Assembly: GCF_026151205.1 (NCBI RefSeq)
Contig: NC_087072.1
Span: forward strand, 14,920,169-14,984,168
DNA: 64,000 nucleotides
Reading direction: 5' to 3'
Source: Bolinopsis microptera
Lineage: Eukaryota > Ctenophora > Tentaculata > Lobata > Bolinopsidae
A program made the position numbers and the translations under genes. The number at the start of each line of letters is the position of its first letter. Position 1 is the stretch's first letter. The notes below the pieces were generated by a model, which was given only the letters and a program-made list of their open reading frames with translations, was not told the origin of the DNA and did no database searches. This document shows, in pieces, positions 1 through 10,852 of the stretch.

Positions 1-2699
1 GAAATTGTTGGGGCAGGAAAAGTTAATTTTGTCACATTTTTAGTGACTTTGACAAATTTTACCTAAAATTGTTAAACTTGAGCTCTGATGTTCTGGACAA
101 TATTCTACCAATTTTTTCCTTTTCACCCTTTTGAAAAAAGGCAATAGTGAAAGGTTACGAATGGACGTTTTTGCAGAAAAACGTGGATTTTGGAAATAGC
201 GGTAGGTGGGTCAAATATATGTCGTGTTCCTTACTTGCTTCCGTTCGTTTCCATGTCAACTTGCCGCGCGCACGCGCACGGGGATTGCTTGCGGAGATGT
301 GGTGTATAGCTAGTCTGTGGTCAATGAATGCGCGGCACTAGCGTATTTTAATGTATACTAGTAATGTATAGTATTTTGTAATAAGCCCAACTTGAATGTG
401 GCACGCGTAGTCTACTGATGTTTCAATATTATTATTATAAGGTGAGCTGATTAGAGCTTATATTAATAGGTATAGTGAAATGGAAATCTAGCGTCCGCCA
501 AAACGAAACAACGGGCGCAATTCTTGTTTCTGAAAGAATGTTGAATTCTAAAAGAGTTATAGAATATATAGATCTTCAAAATAGGGGCACGACATGTTTA
601 CTTTGTCACATCAGTTATTATAAGAGTTATTATAAGAGTTATTATAAGAGACTATTTCATTATATAATCATTGTTTTTAACCTATTTACGATTTCGTATA
701 ATTTTTTGTGACAATGTAAACATCAACTGATCTTAACTTGCATCAACTACATTGTCATCATGTAAAGTTTTTCCGCCTTTCAAACCAAAATCAGATATAA
801 ATAATTCGCCCAAAATTTTAAATTCCATATATTGTGACAGAATTAACCTCATTTCCCAATAACCAAGTGCCTGTAATAGCTAACTATTCAAAGCAACATA
901 TTTTAGGGCTATGATTGGTACTCCGTACTTAGTAGATCAACCATCAAATAATGAGTAAAAAGGGTTTTGAGGACACCTCACAGTAGAATAGAGGTATGGT
1001 ATTCTGAGTGTGACAAAGTTACCTAAATATTGCCTTGTAACCGTTCGATCCGTGCCCTTTAACCAATGTTGTATCATAATTGTTAGATTGACCTAATCTA
1101 CTATGTTTCAGACCAAGGAATGATAATTAGACAACTGCAGTTAATTAAGTCACAAAAATGTGACATTTGAAACATTATAGTGCCTAACAACAATAGATTT
1201 TCTTTCTGAGCAGTGCATATAGGAGTATGGGTTACGTGGCTAATGTTCAGAACTTCTGAACGTGCTAGGTTAATAGATGTCAAAATTAAGCCACTATCGT
1301 CAAAAACGCTATTATTTTTGTTTACCAATATCCTCAAACTCAAATGAACGTGTCCATATAGTATACATGCTCCTTTCTGTCAGTCAGTTACGGTAATATA
1401 ACACCTTTTAAGTAATATACAAGTATTTATACAATGTTACATCAGCAATATTACCGATTTATTAAAGCTTCACTGTTGTCATGTAATGGTCGTTGTTATG
1501 TTAAAAGGTTTATAATAAGAATTCCCTCTGTTAAAATATCTTTTCGTTGTGCAATATCGCATGACAGAGTCCTCGATGATTCTAACTCTTCAGTACAGCT
1601 GCTATTGCATTCTTTTAAGTTTTTATGACTTATGTCATCGCATAATCAATAAAATAGAAACAATAAATTATATAAAAGGTGTAGGTTCTTTTTAGGTTCT
1701 CTTCATTGAAAATCATTTAAATTATGGATCAAAATTACACACCATGATCACATACAGACATACCTAAATAAATGCTGCTCATTTTGCATAATTTGAACAG
1801 ATGAAAAGGTTCCTGTACAGTATACAAGCTGTATTGCGTATAATAGAAATGCAAAACTCACACCGAAACAAACTTTAAATCCACCTGGACAGGATTGTTA
1901 AACACTTATATATAACTGCTAACATCGCAACTCTTTTCAGCAACAAAAAGTTGGTCTGACGTTGCGGGATGAAAAAGAGGCATTCACAACTCTATCGAGA
2001 CGGTTATCCTTGAAAAGAAACGCTAGAGTCAGCCTCAGACACCCCCGTAAGACATTTTATAAACCGTTTTATTGTTATATCGCTTTCATATATCATTCTA
2101 TCAGTAGATTCTGGGTAAGCGGACCGAATCCCTAACCGGTAATAACTACCTGTAGGGTTATGGTTTGGGTAATGGGTTAGGGATATGGTTAACAAAGCCT
2201 AATATAGCATTGCGAGATAAAATTGAACCTTGAGATTAAGTAATTTTTCATGTGTATTCGTATCGTGGCCATTGCTAAAATCAGAGTTCGATTAACCGGT
2301 GTCTATTAATGAGAAATATGGAGCGTTGAATAATAATCTATCACACATCCGTAATACAGAACAACCACCAAAAACTAGCTTTAAAACGAAAAGGTTTACA
2401 TTTTCTGATTTCTTCAAATCAATTATTCATCTTACAGCAGCGTGCAAACCATAAAATACCTGCTATGTTGTAATTAAACAATTAACACCACGTTTATTCA
2501 CCCTCTCTCCCCCTCATTCACCTGGACAAATTGTAGTATTCGTTGTGTGACCCTGCTAAACATTACAAACAAGATACTAATACTACCTGCTAAACATTAA
2601 CGACACACTATTTATCTCATGTGTAGAGTTCTTATGAAGCTTTACAAATTACCTTCGTATCTTACCGGGCTATTACACATATTATCTATTGTGAGAATA
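1..2699. other. Non-coding stretch, no gene recognised
   Basis: AT-rich sequence with only short open frames that show no family signature, no paired splice sites and no sustained coding bias. The one visible structure is a 12-bp direct repeat (ttattataagag) in three copies at about 614-650. It may hold upstream exons of the iRhom gene that starts further right, but I could not identify any. Confidence 0.6.
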
Positions 2700-3427
2700 G
2701 TAAGTAAAAGTAACTCTGTGTAAGTAACAGTTACTATGTGTAAGTAACTCTGTGTAAGTAACAGTAACTCTGTGTAAGTAACAGTAACTCTGTGTAAGTA
2801 ACAGTAACTCTGTGTAAGTAACAGTAACTCTGTGTAAGTAACAGTAACTCTGTGTAAGTAACAGTAACTCTGTGTAAGTAACAGTAACTCTGTGTAAGTA
2901 ACAGTAACTCTGTGTAAGTAACAGTAACTCTGTGAAGTAACAGTAACTCTGTGTAAGTAACAGTAACTTTGTGTAAGTAACAGTAACTCTGTGTAAGTAA
3001 CAGTAACTCTTTGTAAGTAACAGTAACTCTGTGTAAGTAACAGTAACTTTGTGTAAGTAACAGTTACTCTGTGTAAGTAACAGTAACTCTGTGTAAGTAA
3101 CAGTAACTCTGTGTAAGTAACAGTAACTCTGTGTAAGTAACAGTAACTCTGTGTAAGTAACAGTTACTCTGTGTAAGTAACTCTGTGTAAGTAACAGTAA
3201 CTCTGTGTAAGTAACAGTAACTCTGTGTAAGTAACAGTAACTCTGTGTAAGTAACAGTAACTCTGTGTAAGTAACAGTAACTCTGTGTAAGTAACAGTAA
3301 CTCTGTGTAAGTAACAGTTACTCTGTGTGTAACTCTGTGTAAGTAACAGTAACTCTTTGTAAGTAACAGTAACTCTGTGTAAGTAACAGTAACTCTGTGT
3401 AAGTAACAGTAACTCTGTGTAAGTAAC
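2700..3427. repeat. 20-bp minisatellite, about 36 units
   Basis: Tandem array of the 20-bp unit taagtaacagtaactctgtg with few substitutions (gttact for gtaact, ttt for tct) and a few short deletions. Every unit contains gtaagt, which matches the consensus 5' splice-site core. The homogeneous middle and irregular ends fit expansion by slippage or unequal exchange. It ends sharply at unique sequence near 3428. Confidence 0.97.
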
Positions 3428-4363
3428 GCTATTTTATCTCTGAGTCTGCGTCTTCATTTGTAAGACTTCATTTTGAACGCACTTGAGGTGTGATTATATC
3501 ACCCAATTAATCTGAAGTACCCTCTAAACAACAGTAATTAGCCACTTATACGAGATTTAGTATAATATATTCAGTGCTGATTGCTGTGACGCTGCTCTTA
3601 ACTGGGAGATGATTACAACAATTCAGTTCCTACGTGCGACGTCTTGTGATATAGGATGTGTTAAAATAACGTTAGCTCACCTATCAGGTTACTAGAAATG
3701 TACTGATATCAGTGTTTAAATGTAGATATAATTTGAAATTTATAATCTGTATTCTGACTTCTGAGCATATATTAATCATGTCATAATGGAAATAAGACCG
3801 GATCAACATACTGTCTGATGAATGTAATAGATAAGCGAAGCCGCCGCTTCAGTTGTCTACTGTAAGTTAGATCCAGCAGAAAAGTATACTTTATCTTCAC
3901 GTCAACAGGTGATGTCTGAATTAGCGTCATCTAGTCCTCTTATGTGGATTATTACCGTCTAGTAACATGGGCCGAGAAGTTTCAGACAGAATTTATCACA
4001 TAAACGTAACGCGCGGAAACACTTTTTTATGTCGACGAGGAGCAAGCCCACATTCACTTCGCGCGCGGATCGACGCGCGCGCGTGTTTTCTTAATAAAAT
4101 AATTGGTCAATTAGATGTGCTTTTTCCTCCTTAATTGCACCCCGGCCCCGAAGGGTGCAGGTGTATATCATTAGTCTATGAGAGTGCATTCAACGGGAAA
4201 GTTTAAGGTCTAAGCTACAATAATACTTCTCATGACGTAACATGTGCTTTCACACCTAGTTGTAAAGCCCCACCCAAGGTCATATTGTAACCACAAACTG
4301 AGATAGAAATTCAAAGCTTGTGTTTCCCCATCCTACCCTCACAGTAATAACACTGTGTTTCAG
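3428..4363. other. Non-coding flank upstream of visible iRhom exons
   Basis: No coding exon is recognised. There is a short GC-rich patch of alternating gcgcgc near 4060-4085. The segment probably lies inside an intron or 5' region of the iRhom gene, because the first recognisable exon opens with an AG acceptor at 4361-4363. Confidence 0.5.
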
Positions 4364-6043
4364 CTCGCAGTGCATCGCCCGACCACGGCCCTCACCGAGA
4401 AGCTATAGAGTTGGAGGATGACGTGTTCTTATCTCCAAACAAGAACGACAGGAAGATAGACAGCGCTCTCCTCATCACTAACAAGGAGGAGGCTCTGGAA
4501 TGCTACCGACGAATGATAGAGGTAAATATTGAAATTTCTGTAAGTTAGATAATTTCCATTATTACTCAACTATGGCAATATATACTTACTGACATTACCT
4601 CACACGGATTGCTTAATAACCGTTACATATTTGCAGAGGAGTACCCAGAAAACACCCCTGACGTCAACAGACAGCAGTGAGTGGTTTGGTGTTAACACCT
4701 TGGTCCGTGTCGGAGCTCACGACCTCCGCTCTAATCTCCGCACCCCTGCTTCGCTGGCCCGCGAACAAAACATCAAGGTTCAACTTGAGTCCCTCCCCGA
4801 GTTCACCCCTTGGTTTATATACGTAGTTACTCTAGCTCAGATTATATTCATGTGTTTCATGCTGTGGTCTTATGGCGGTATCCACACAGTCGGGCTATCC
4901 CCCTACACTGTGGTGCAGGAGAACACGCCAACTGTCCGCTCTTCTCTCGACGAAGTGTCCAGAACTGTGACTCCCAACATCTGGCTTGGTCCAGATGAAA
5001 ACTTCCTCATAAAATTCGGAGCTAAGTTTAGTCCGTGCATGCGTGAGGATCATCTTATTAACATTAAGTACACTAACATATACAGCAAACAAGACAGTGA
5101 GTTTGTCTGCTGCCAGTTTGACAGTATCAACAGGAACTGGGTCGGTTACACAACCATTTCAGCGTGTCGTGGCTACGGAGAAGCTCTCTCTCACACCAAC
5201 TGTTCCGTCTACACGGACGATAACCCCATGTTCACCCACAAGTTCAGACCGTGTTGCACTAACGTGACTGGAGGCTGTATGATGACATCGCAGGAACATT
5301 GCTTGTTCTTAAAGGGCCGATGGCAGGAGTCTGCGGAGACTTGTAGCCAAGTCAACTGCTTATCTCAGATTTGTGGAATGAACGAGTTGAAGAGTAAGGG
5401 TAAGAACACTCCCTACATTGCTGAAGCTAACCAAGGGTACAGACTCGTCACCGCAATTTTTGTCCACGCAGGGGTGTTACATCTCATCCTAACGATTGTA
5501 GCCCAGCTTGTCCTGGGGAGTCAGATCGAGAGGACCGCTGGTTGGTTCAGAATAATGCTAATCTACCTTACTTCCGGTATTGGGGGTAATCTCATTTCCA
5601 GCGTGTTTGTTCCTTACGAAGCGACGTGCGGTGCTGGTGGTCCTGTGTATGGCCTGCTCGGTGTTGTTCTTGTAGAGTTTCTGCAGAGTTACCAGGTCGT
5701 CATAAAGCCTGGAATTGAGCTCATCAAACTATTGTCGGTCATCGTGCTATCGCTCTTCATCGGGACTCTGCCGTATCTTGACAATTTCGCTAATATCGGT
5801 GGGATGATATTTGGGGTCCTCTCTGCATACCTCTTTCTCCCCTACATTACATTTGGTAAATTTGATTACGGACGCAAAGTCCTTCAAATTATCGTGGCGT
5901 TTTTGTTAATTGTATTTTTATTCATCGTCGGATTTGTAGCGTTTTATATAGTCCAGGGCACGGATTGGTGTAAAAACTGCTATTATTTAAACTGCATTCC
6001 ATATTCGAGTAACATGTGCCATAAGCATTTAATAAATTTATAG
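4364..6043 (+). CDS. iRhom, inactive rhomboid protein (RHBDF1/2-like), 3' part of gene
   Basis: Two exons are visible: 4364-4521 (AG before, gtaaat donor after) and 4637-6043 (ttgcag acceptor, TAG stop). They join in phase 0. iRhoms are catalytically dead rhomboids of the ER and secretory pathway that bind client membrane proteins, best known for trafficking ADAM17 and degrading EGF-family ligands. The order here is an acidic cytoplasmic piece, TM1 (about 4811-4870), a long cysteine-rich luminal iRhom homology domain with paired CC motifs (about 4980-5400), then the six-helix rhomboid core. In the core the catalytic serine of the GxSG motif is Gly (codon 5636) and the second catalytic His is Asn (codon 5792) in ANIGG. 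The C-terminal FGKFDYGRK segment and WC...C tail are typical of iRhoms. Exons for the N-terminal cytoplasmic region lie further upstream or outside the window. An AATAAA overlaps the end of the reading frame. An ORF caller would start at TTG 4631, which is intron sequence. Confidence 0.93.
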
Positions 6044-7738
6044 TTATACCATTGGCATGTATTTGTTTTTAAATGAGAATCGATAAACGGATATTAAGTT
6101 TCTAAATATTGTTTTTGTAACGCGCTAAGGTAAATTATTTGTTTTTGTATAACCAACATGTAATAATTATGATCAGGTTGCGATCAAAAATTTCTGCAAT
6201 TTGATAACACCTCTTGTTTGTTAACTATTTTCTAGTTATTTCTGTAATCAGAAATGAGTGATTCCCATTAACGTGTTAATCTTTTCAATACATTTTCTTA
6301 TACCATCCTGATATTTAAAGGTTATTTGATTCATTTATTTGTAGGAACTTTGCTCCGATAAGTTCCAATGTTTATACTCGTTACAACCATTTACTCAAAT
6401 CGTATTTGAGAGCTTTAACTGTATACATTAATACTGGTAATTGCAGTATAATCGTTCTCTAATGAGGAGATGAAGCAGTTTATCGCTGCGCTATCCTAAC
6501 TATTTTACTATTAAAGAGTACGTTGTTTGTTACGCTTGATTTTCATATAAGTTGTTTTCAGATGTATTACACGCGGTTGAGAAACATTATCTTCATTACT
6601 TTAAAAGATTGATTATCATTATCATCATCGAAATATTGGTTTGTGTTTGGGGTATAACGGGTAAGGTGTACGTGGAAAAGTGAGAATTTGGCTGGACCGC
6701 AAGTCCTCAGACTCAATTAGATCAATTACAGCATAACGTGGCACATAACTGCGTTACACTACCTCTCATAGCTAAGTAAATAAGTCCCGCTTTATGGAGG
6801 TAACATTAACCTTGTTAGCGGGAACTTTAAACCTATTACCCGATCTCTGGTTGCTGTATCCAGCTCTTTAGTGCGCTGCTGTCTGGTGTGGCTGTGTTGG
6901 TATATATATAGCGTGTAATGCTCCCCTAGTTATACAAATTAAACATTCCTGCAGTCTTCTGCGCTATAATTTCGCTAAATTATCTGATTTTGTATAAAAT
7001 GGTGTTTTTTTTCTGTGTTATATCGTTGACTTGCGGTTCTTGGCAACTTTTCGCCATTTGGAGCAGATGTGTGTACATAAATAACATGGTTTTAAAGTTA
7101 AACTGCATTCATACCTAACCTATATTTATCTGATTTATTATATCACAATTTTGAAACTGTTGCTTTTGTAATTTTATATGATATGAGCTATTTTTATCAC
7201 ACCTTTGCCTTAATCATTCGTTTAGAAGCAGGAATATAATCACCAAAAAATTGGCCTTCTCCCACCAAGTACCCACACGGCTTGACTCTTTTAACTCACG
7301 TGTCAAGACTGTTGTTGGATACTACTCAAGCGCAGTGTGTAGACTTTATGTTATAGCGTGACTATCCTATTGTCTCCCTTTATATCCCATCTCGACTCTT
7401 TACACACAACCTATTGACTTAGTCTTACAGTGTGTAATTATATCGCTCCACCACCGGTGATGGCCTTTACTCTCAGTTCAATGTTGTTACGGGGTAATTT
7501 TCTTTCTTTGACAAGAGTTCCCCGCTCTGTTTCTTTGTCTCTAAACATTGATTCAACTCCATCTTCTTTATATTTCCGAATTTCTGTATATCGATTAAGT
7601 CTTATAATTTGGCGGGTCACAATTTGTGCATGAAAACCTCTAAGAATTAATATAAACGGAAAATGTCTGAAATTTCAAGACAAAACTCCTTATCTTGCTA
7701 ACCTACCTTGCTAACCCTGACAGTATCTCTCTAGCAAA
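6044..7738. other. Intergenic, no gene seen
   Basis: This runs from the 3' end of iRhom to the start codon of the next gene. It is AT-rich with a short (ta)n run near 6901-6910. No conserved ORF, RNA gene or repeat family is recognised. The 5' UTR and promoter of the TMEM35-like gene should lie in its last part, but I see no diagnostic motif. Confidence 0.55.
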
Positions 7739-8571
7739 ATGGGTTTACCAATCCGAAGAATGTTCGTTGTGTCGGTGTCCCTGTATTTCATCTACATGGG
7801 AGTCTGCACCGTGACACCCATCCTTAACTCTGGTCTGCACAGCGAACTTGTTAGTATTTGCTTTTAATTTGTTGATGACATTTGAAAACAACTATATAAT
7901 CAGGCGCTACAGTCATGCTCGAATAACTGTAGTTCTTACTGTGGTAAATCGTTTGCGTCGAGATACATGACTTCGAATATTCCTATAGATATCTGAATTT
8001 CTTAATTTCCAGTCAAGCTCGTTCAGTGGTCACGCTAAAGTGTTTCCCGGCAGATTCGGAGTCCATCTCGACCCTGAACTTTACAGATTTATCTTCGGAT
8101 TGATTGAGATCGTTGCCGGTAAGTTCAGTCTATTAAACTGTTAATATTTTATTTTTATGCATTTTTTGATCCATTCTCTTCTTTTGAGTTATATTTTCAA
8201 GAGGGTGGACAAGGCGATATTTCGGCTGTTGTAAATATACACCTCTTAGATTATATGGGGGGCCATTATATGTTTATATCCTGATGATGAAACCGACCAT
8301 TCACAACAAATCTTCCGCATGGATCATCATAGGTTTCTTACTCCCTTTCTCCCCCATTGGTTAACATAACATTTCAGGTGCTCTGATTATAATCGGGGAG
8401 TCAGTTTGGGCCGTGTACTCCGTGTGGGCTCTTCTCACCATGCAAGCCTTCCTCTGCCTCTCCCTCTACTCCCAAGGAGAAAGTACTAAGTGTATCCCCA
8501 ACCTTGTGGCCCTCAACCTGATCGGAGTCCTGGCTGGAGGTTCTCATGGCCAACACCACAAGATCGACTAA
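7739..8571 (+). CDS. TMEM35/DoxX-like four-helix membrane protein, complete, three exons
   Basis: Exons are 7739-7849 (ATG start, gttagt donor), 8013-8118 (ccag acceptor, gtaagt donor) and 8378-8571 (ttcag acceptor, TAA stop). Together they give 411 nt and 136 residues in one open frame. The family link rests on the second exon: a KVFP motif, a G-x-HLDPELYR stretch and a following G-L-I-E-I-V-A-G helix match the TMEM35A/B (DoxX superfamily) pattern. Four hydrophobic segments fit the family's small four-TM fold: residues about 8-26, 62-82, 85-105 and 113-124. TMEM35A (NACHO) is an ER chaperone for nicotinic receptors and TMEM35B is uncharacterised. The sequence does not say which paralogue this follows, so no specific role is claimed. 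The tail (GSHGQHHKID) is short and polar. Both introns have canonical GT/AG borders and are small (163 and 259 bp). Confidence 0.8.
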
Positions 8572-9124
8572 AGAGGGCGACTTTATGTTGGATTAGTTCT
8601 TCTCCCCTGATAATATTTACTTATGCGTCAAGAAGTCTCAATATTAACAACTGATTTAGATGTAGTTATCATTATCTACTAAAATTATTCCTGAATTTTA
8701 TGGCCATTTCCAGTTGGTAGTTGATAATATTATTGTTTCATCCAATCTATCCATATGTATAATCAAAGTTACTTTATAACTGCGTATCAAGGAGGACGCT
8801 GTTTGATTAATCAATTTTCCAATAATCTTCCAAAAAACTAAGATATTCTAGAATAACTTACATGTATGTGTGTACTCAGATTTTGCTGTTTTTTAACTTT
8901 TCCTGTTTTAGAATGAGGTTTAAGAAGTTATTTTTAGATTCAGTATTTATTTCACATTTAATTGTGAATTTTATGGTGGTTGCATTACTATAATATTACT
9001 ATGTGTGCATTATAGCATTTTGAATATTTTGCCTTTTAGTCGGATATATTATCATATTGACTATTATCAAATTTTATCAATTAAATTATGTCGTTTCAAT
9101 TCGGCGTTTGAGAATAACGGTAAT
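8572..9124. other. Non-coding, 3' flank of TMEM35-like gene
   Basis: AT-rich sequence without a recognisable gene or repeat. It ends where the poly-G-linked repeat block begins. Confidence 0.55.
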
Positions 9125-9213
9125 TGTAATGACTACTTTTGGGGACTTGGGGAATTACGTCAACGATTTTACCCCGAGTCCCCATGATTTTTAGTCCCCA
9201 TTAGTCCCCAAAA

Positions 9214-9249
<36 letters not shown>

Positions 9250-9370
9250 GTAATGACTACTTTTGGGGACTTGGGGAATTACGTCAACGATTTTACCCCG
9301 AGTCCCCATGATTTTTAGTCCCCAAAAGGGGGGGGGGGGGGGGGGGGGGGGGTGTAATGACTACTTTTGG
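9125..9370 (+). repeat. Poly-G-linked dispersed repeat, family A, tandem copies
   Basis: The unit begins tgtaatgactacttttgggg, passes an acgtcaacga motif and ends ttagtccccaaaag. Copy 1 (about 9126-9213) runs directly into 35 consecutive G (9214-9248). Copy 2 (9249-9327) runs into 25 G (9328-9352). A third partial copy (9353-9368) then breaks off into unrelated sequence. A related copy lies at 14640-14770. Each copy is internally semi-palindromic because ggggact and agtcccc stretches alternate. Confidence 0.9.
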
Positions 9371-9535
9371 ATCGTAAACTTCTCAAGACTGAAGTCTAGA
9401 ATATTTATAAATGGTCACTGGACATTCCTGACTTCTTGGAGCTACTTGAGGGCTGTTAGAGTACCTCAGGTAAATCAAGGGAGGGGGCGGGGGCGACTAC
9501 CTATGACAACATTGAGGAGACATATTGCATATATA

Positions 9536-9614
9536 CGCGCATTTTTTGGAGTTGGGTTACATCTTGGTGACAGTAACTGTCACCAAGATGTAACCCAACT
9601 CCAAAAAATGCGCG
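9536..9614. repeat. 79-bp near-perfect palindrome
   Basis: The two 39-nt arms pair around a single central base at 9575. The arm core is ggagttgggttacatcttgg and both outer ends are alternating cg. Partial arms (ggagtt with aatgcgcg or atttttt) recur at about 9621-9640 and 9742-9762, so this is one member of a small local family, probably a MITE or hairpin element. Confidence 0.9.
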
Positions 9615-9649
9615 CGACAATCAACTCCAAAAAATGCGCGGGGGGGGGG

Positions 9650-10250
9650 TCTACTGCCTCGTCACACAGTGCTGAAACGTATATTTACATATATAAGTAA
9701 CATAAAAGCCGCGCAATTACGGAGTTGGGAATTGAGCCGCGGATTTTTTGGAGTTAATCGCGACCTGGTGAGGGTTAGCCCCTCAGATCGACATTATGCC
9801 TGCTGGTCTCACCAGTAGGCATTATATATTTAATTTTCAGCACCTGTCGGCTGATTTATACTCAGTAACTTTGCATTAGTGTTTCATATTCTTTTTTGTT
9901 TGAAAATGAAAAGGCTTTTATCACAGTTAAACTGAATAATTTAAAAATATCAGTTGGAGATAATGTCACTGGTATCATGTCGGAAGTTTGCTGCTTATCA
10001 TCAATGACTATCACTGCACGGTGCTGTGTTACATCTGATTCTTTTTGCTTTTACACGCTGGACGACAAGACTTGTAAAAATGACATCGTTCTCTGGATTT
10101 GCCACACTATAGTAAAGAGTACGGTAGCCATATGATGGAACGTTCGTCCAGTATCCTTCAATCATGTAGCATCGTGCAAGGAGGAGTAACTGTAAGATTC
10201 TAATCGATCATCATTTCCCCCGATAATGTCCATGCTGATGGGTTAAAAGA
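9650..10250. other. Non-coding, no gene recognised
   Basis: This contains an open frame at 9896-10135 (+) of 79 codons with several Cys residues but no recognisable motif, no acceptable splice pairing and no homology I know. I do not call it a gene. Confidence 0.4.
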
Positions 10251-10251
10251 T

Positions 10252-10283
<32 letters not shown>

Positions 10284-10355
10284 CCAACTACAAAAAATAC
10301 GAACGCACCCCTAAAATTTCAAATTCGTATTCGTATTTTTTCGTATTTTTTACAA
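10252..10355 (+). repeat. Poly-G-linked dispersed repeat, family B, copy 1
   Basis: A run of 31 G (10252-10282) leads into tccaactacaaaaaatacga, then an inner segment with acgcacccctaaaattt, then repeated cgtatttttt. An inverted relative is at 14327-14417. The arms (aaaaaatacga and tcgtatttttt) form a hairpin-like pair. Confidence 0.85.
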
Positions 10356-10608
10356 ATCGTCATTTTGATAAATAGAAGATCACACATCTTCGTAATTAAT
10401 CAGATCTAAGCTCAACTTAGCAGTGAAGAAACATTAAAATAATATGTAAACCATCATGTATCATACATAAAACCTGGGGGTGTAACAACAAAAACGATGA
10501 ACCCACACAAAATTTTGAAAGTCGCTCCCTTTTTATCGTTTTTAAAATTAAAATTTGGGATATATTGTGATCCATTTTATGTTTTATTCGAAATTGGTCC
10601 ATTTAACT

Positions 10609-10700
10609 GGGGGGGGGGGGGGGGGGGGGGGGGTCCAACCCGATTTCCGATATGAGGGTTGATGAGGCCAAAATCGAAATCGGAAAAATCGGAAAATTGA
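10609..10700 (+). repeat. Poly-G tract (25 G) with diverged tccaac flank
   Basis: G run at 10609-10633 followed by tccaacccgatttccgatat and an AT-rich stretch with repeated cgaaatcggaaa. The first bases after the G run match family B, then the sequence differs. It looks like a third family sharing the same poly-G/tccaac border. Confidence 0.6.
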
Positions 10701-10852
10701 GAAATTTACAGAATCGATCTCTAAAACCTCTCAGAAGTGATATAATTCAATCAGAACCCCTAAATAATACGTATGCAATTTAATAGTATATATTAGTATA
10801 TTGTGATGAGAAAACGAACCAATAGGACATTCCATTAGTATGTTTTATGTGT

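Noticed and set aside
2700-3427. CRISPR-like regular repeat array
   Set aside because: The units are contiguous without unique spacers and the genome is eukaryotic; it is a minisatellite.
4631-4636. TTG as start codon of the iRhom frame
   Set aside because: These bases belong to the intron acceptor (ttgcag); the upstream exon joins in phase at 4637.
9263-9700. 145-codon frame across the poly-G repeats
   Set aside because: It runs through G homopolymers (poly-Gly) and a palindrome; an artefact of repeat sequence.
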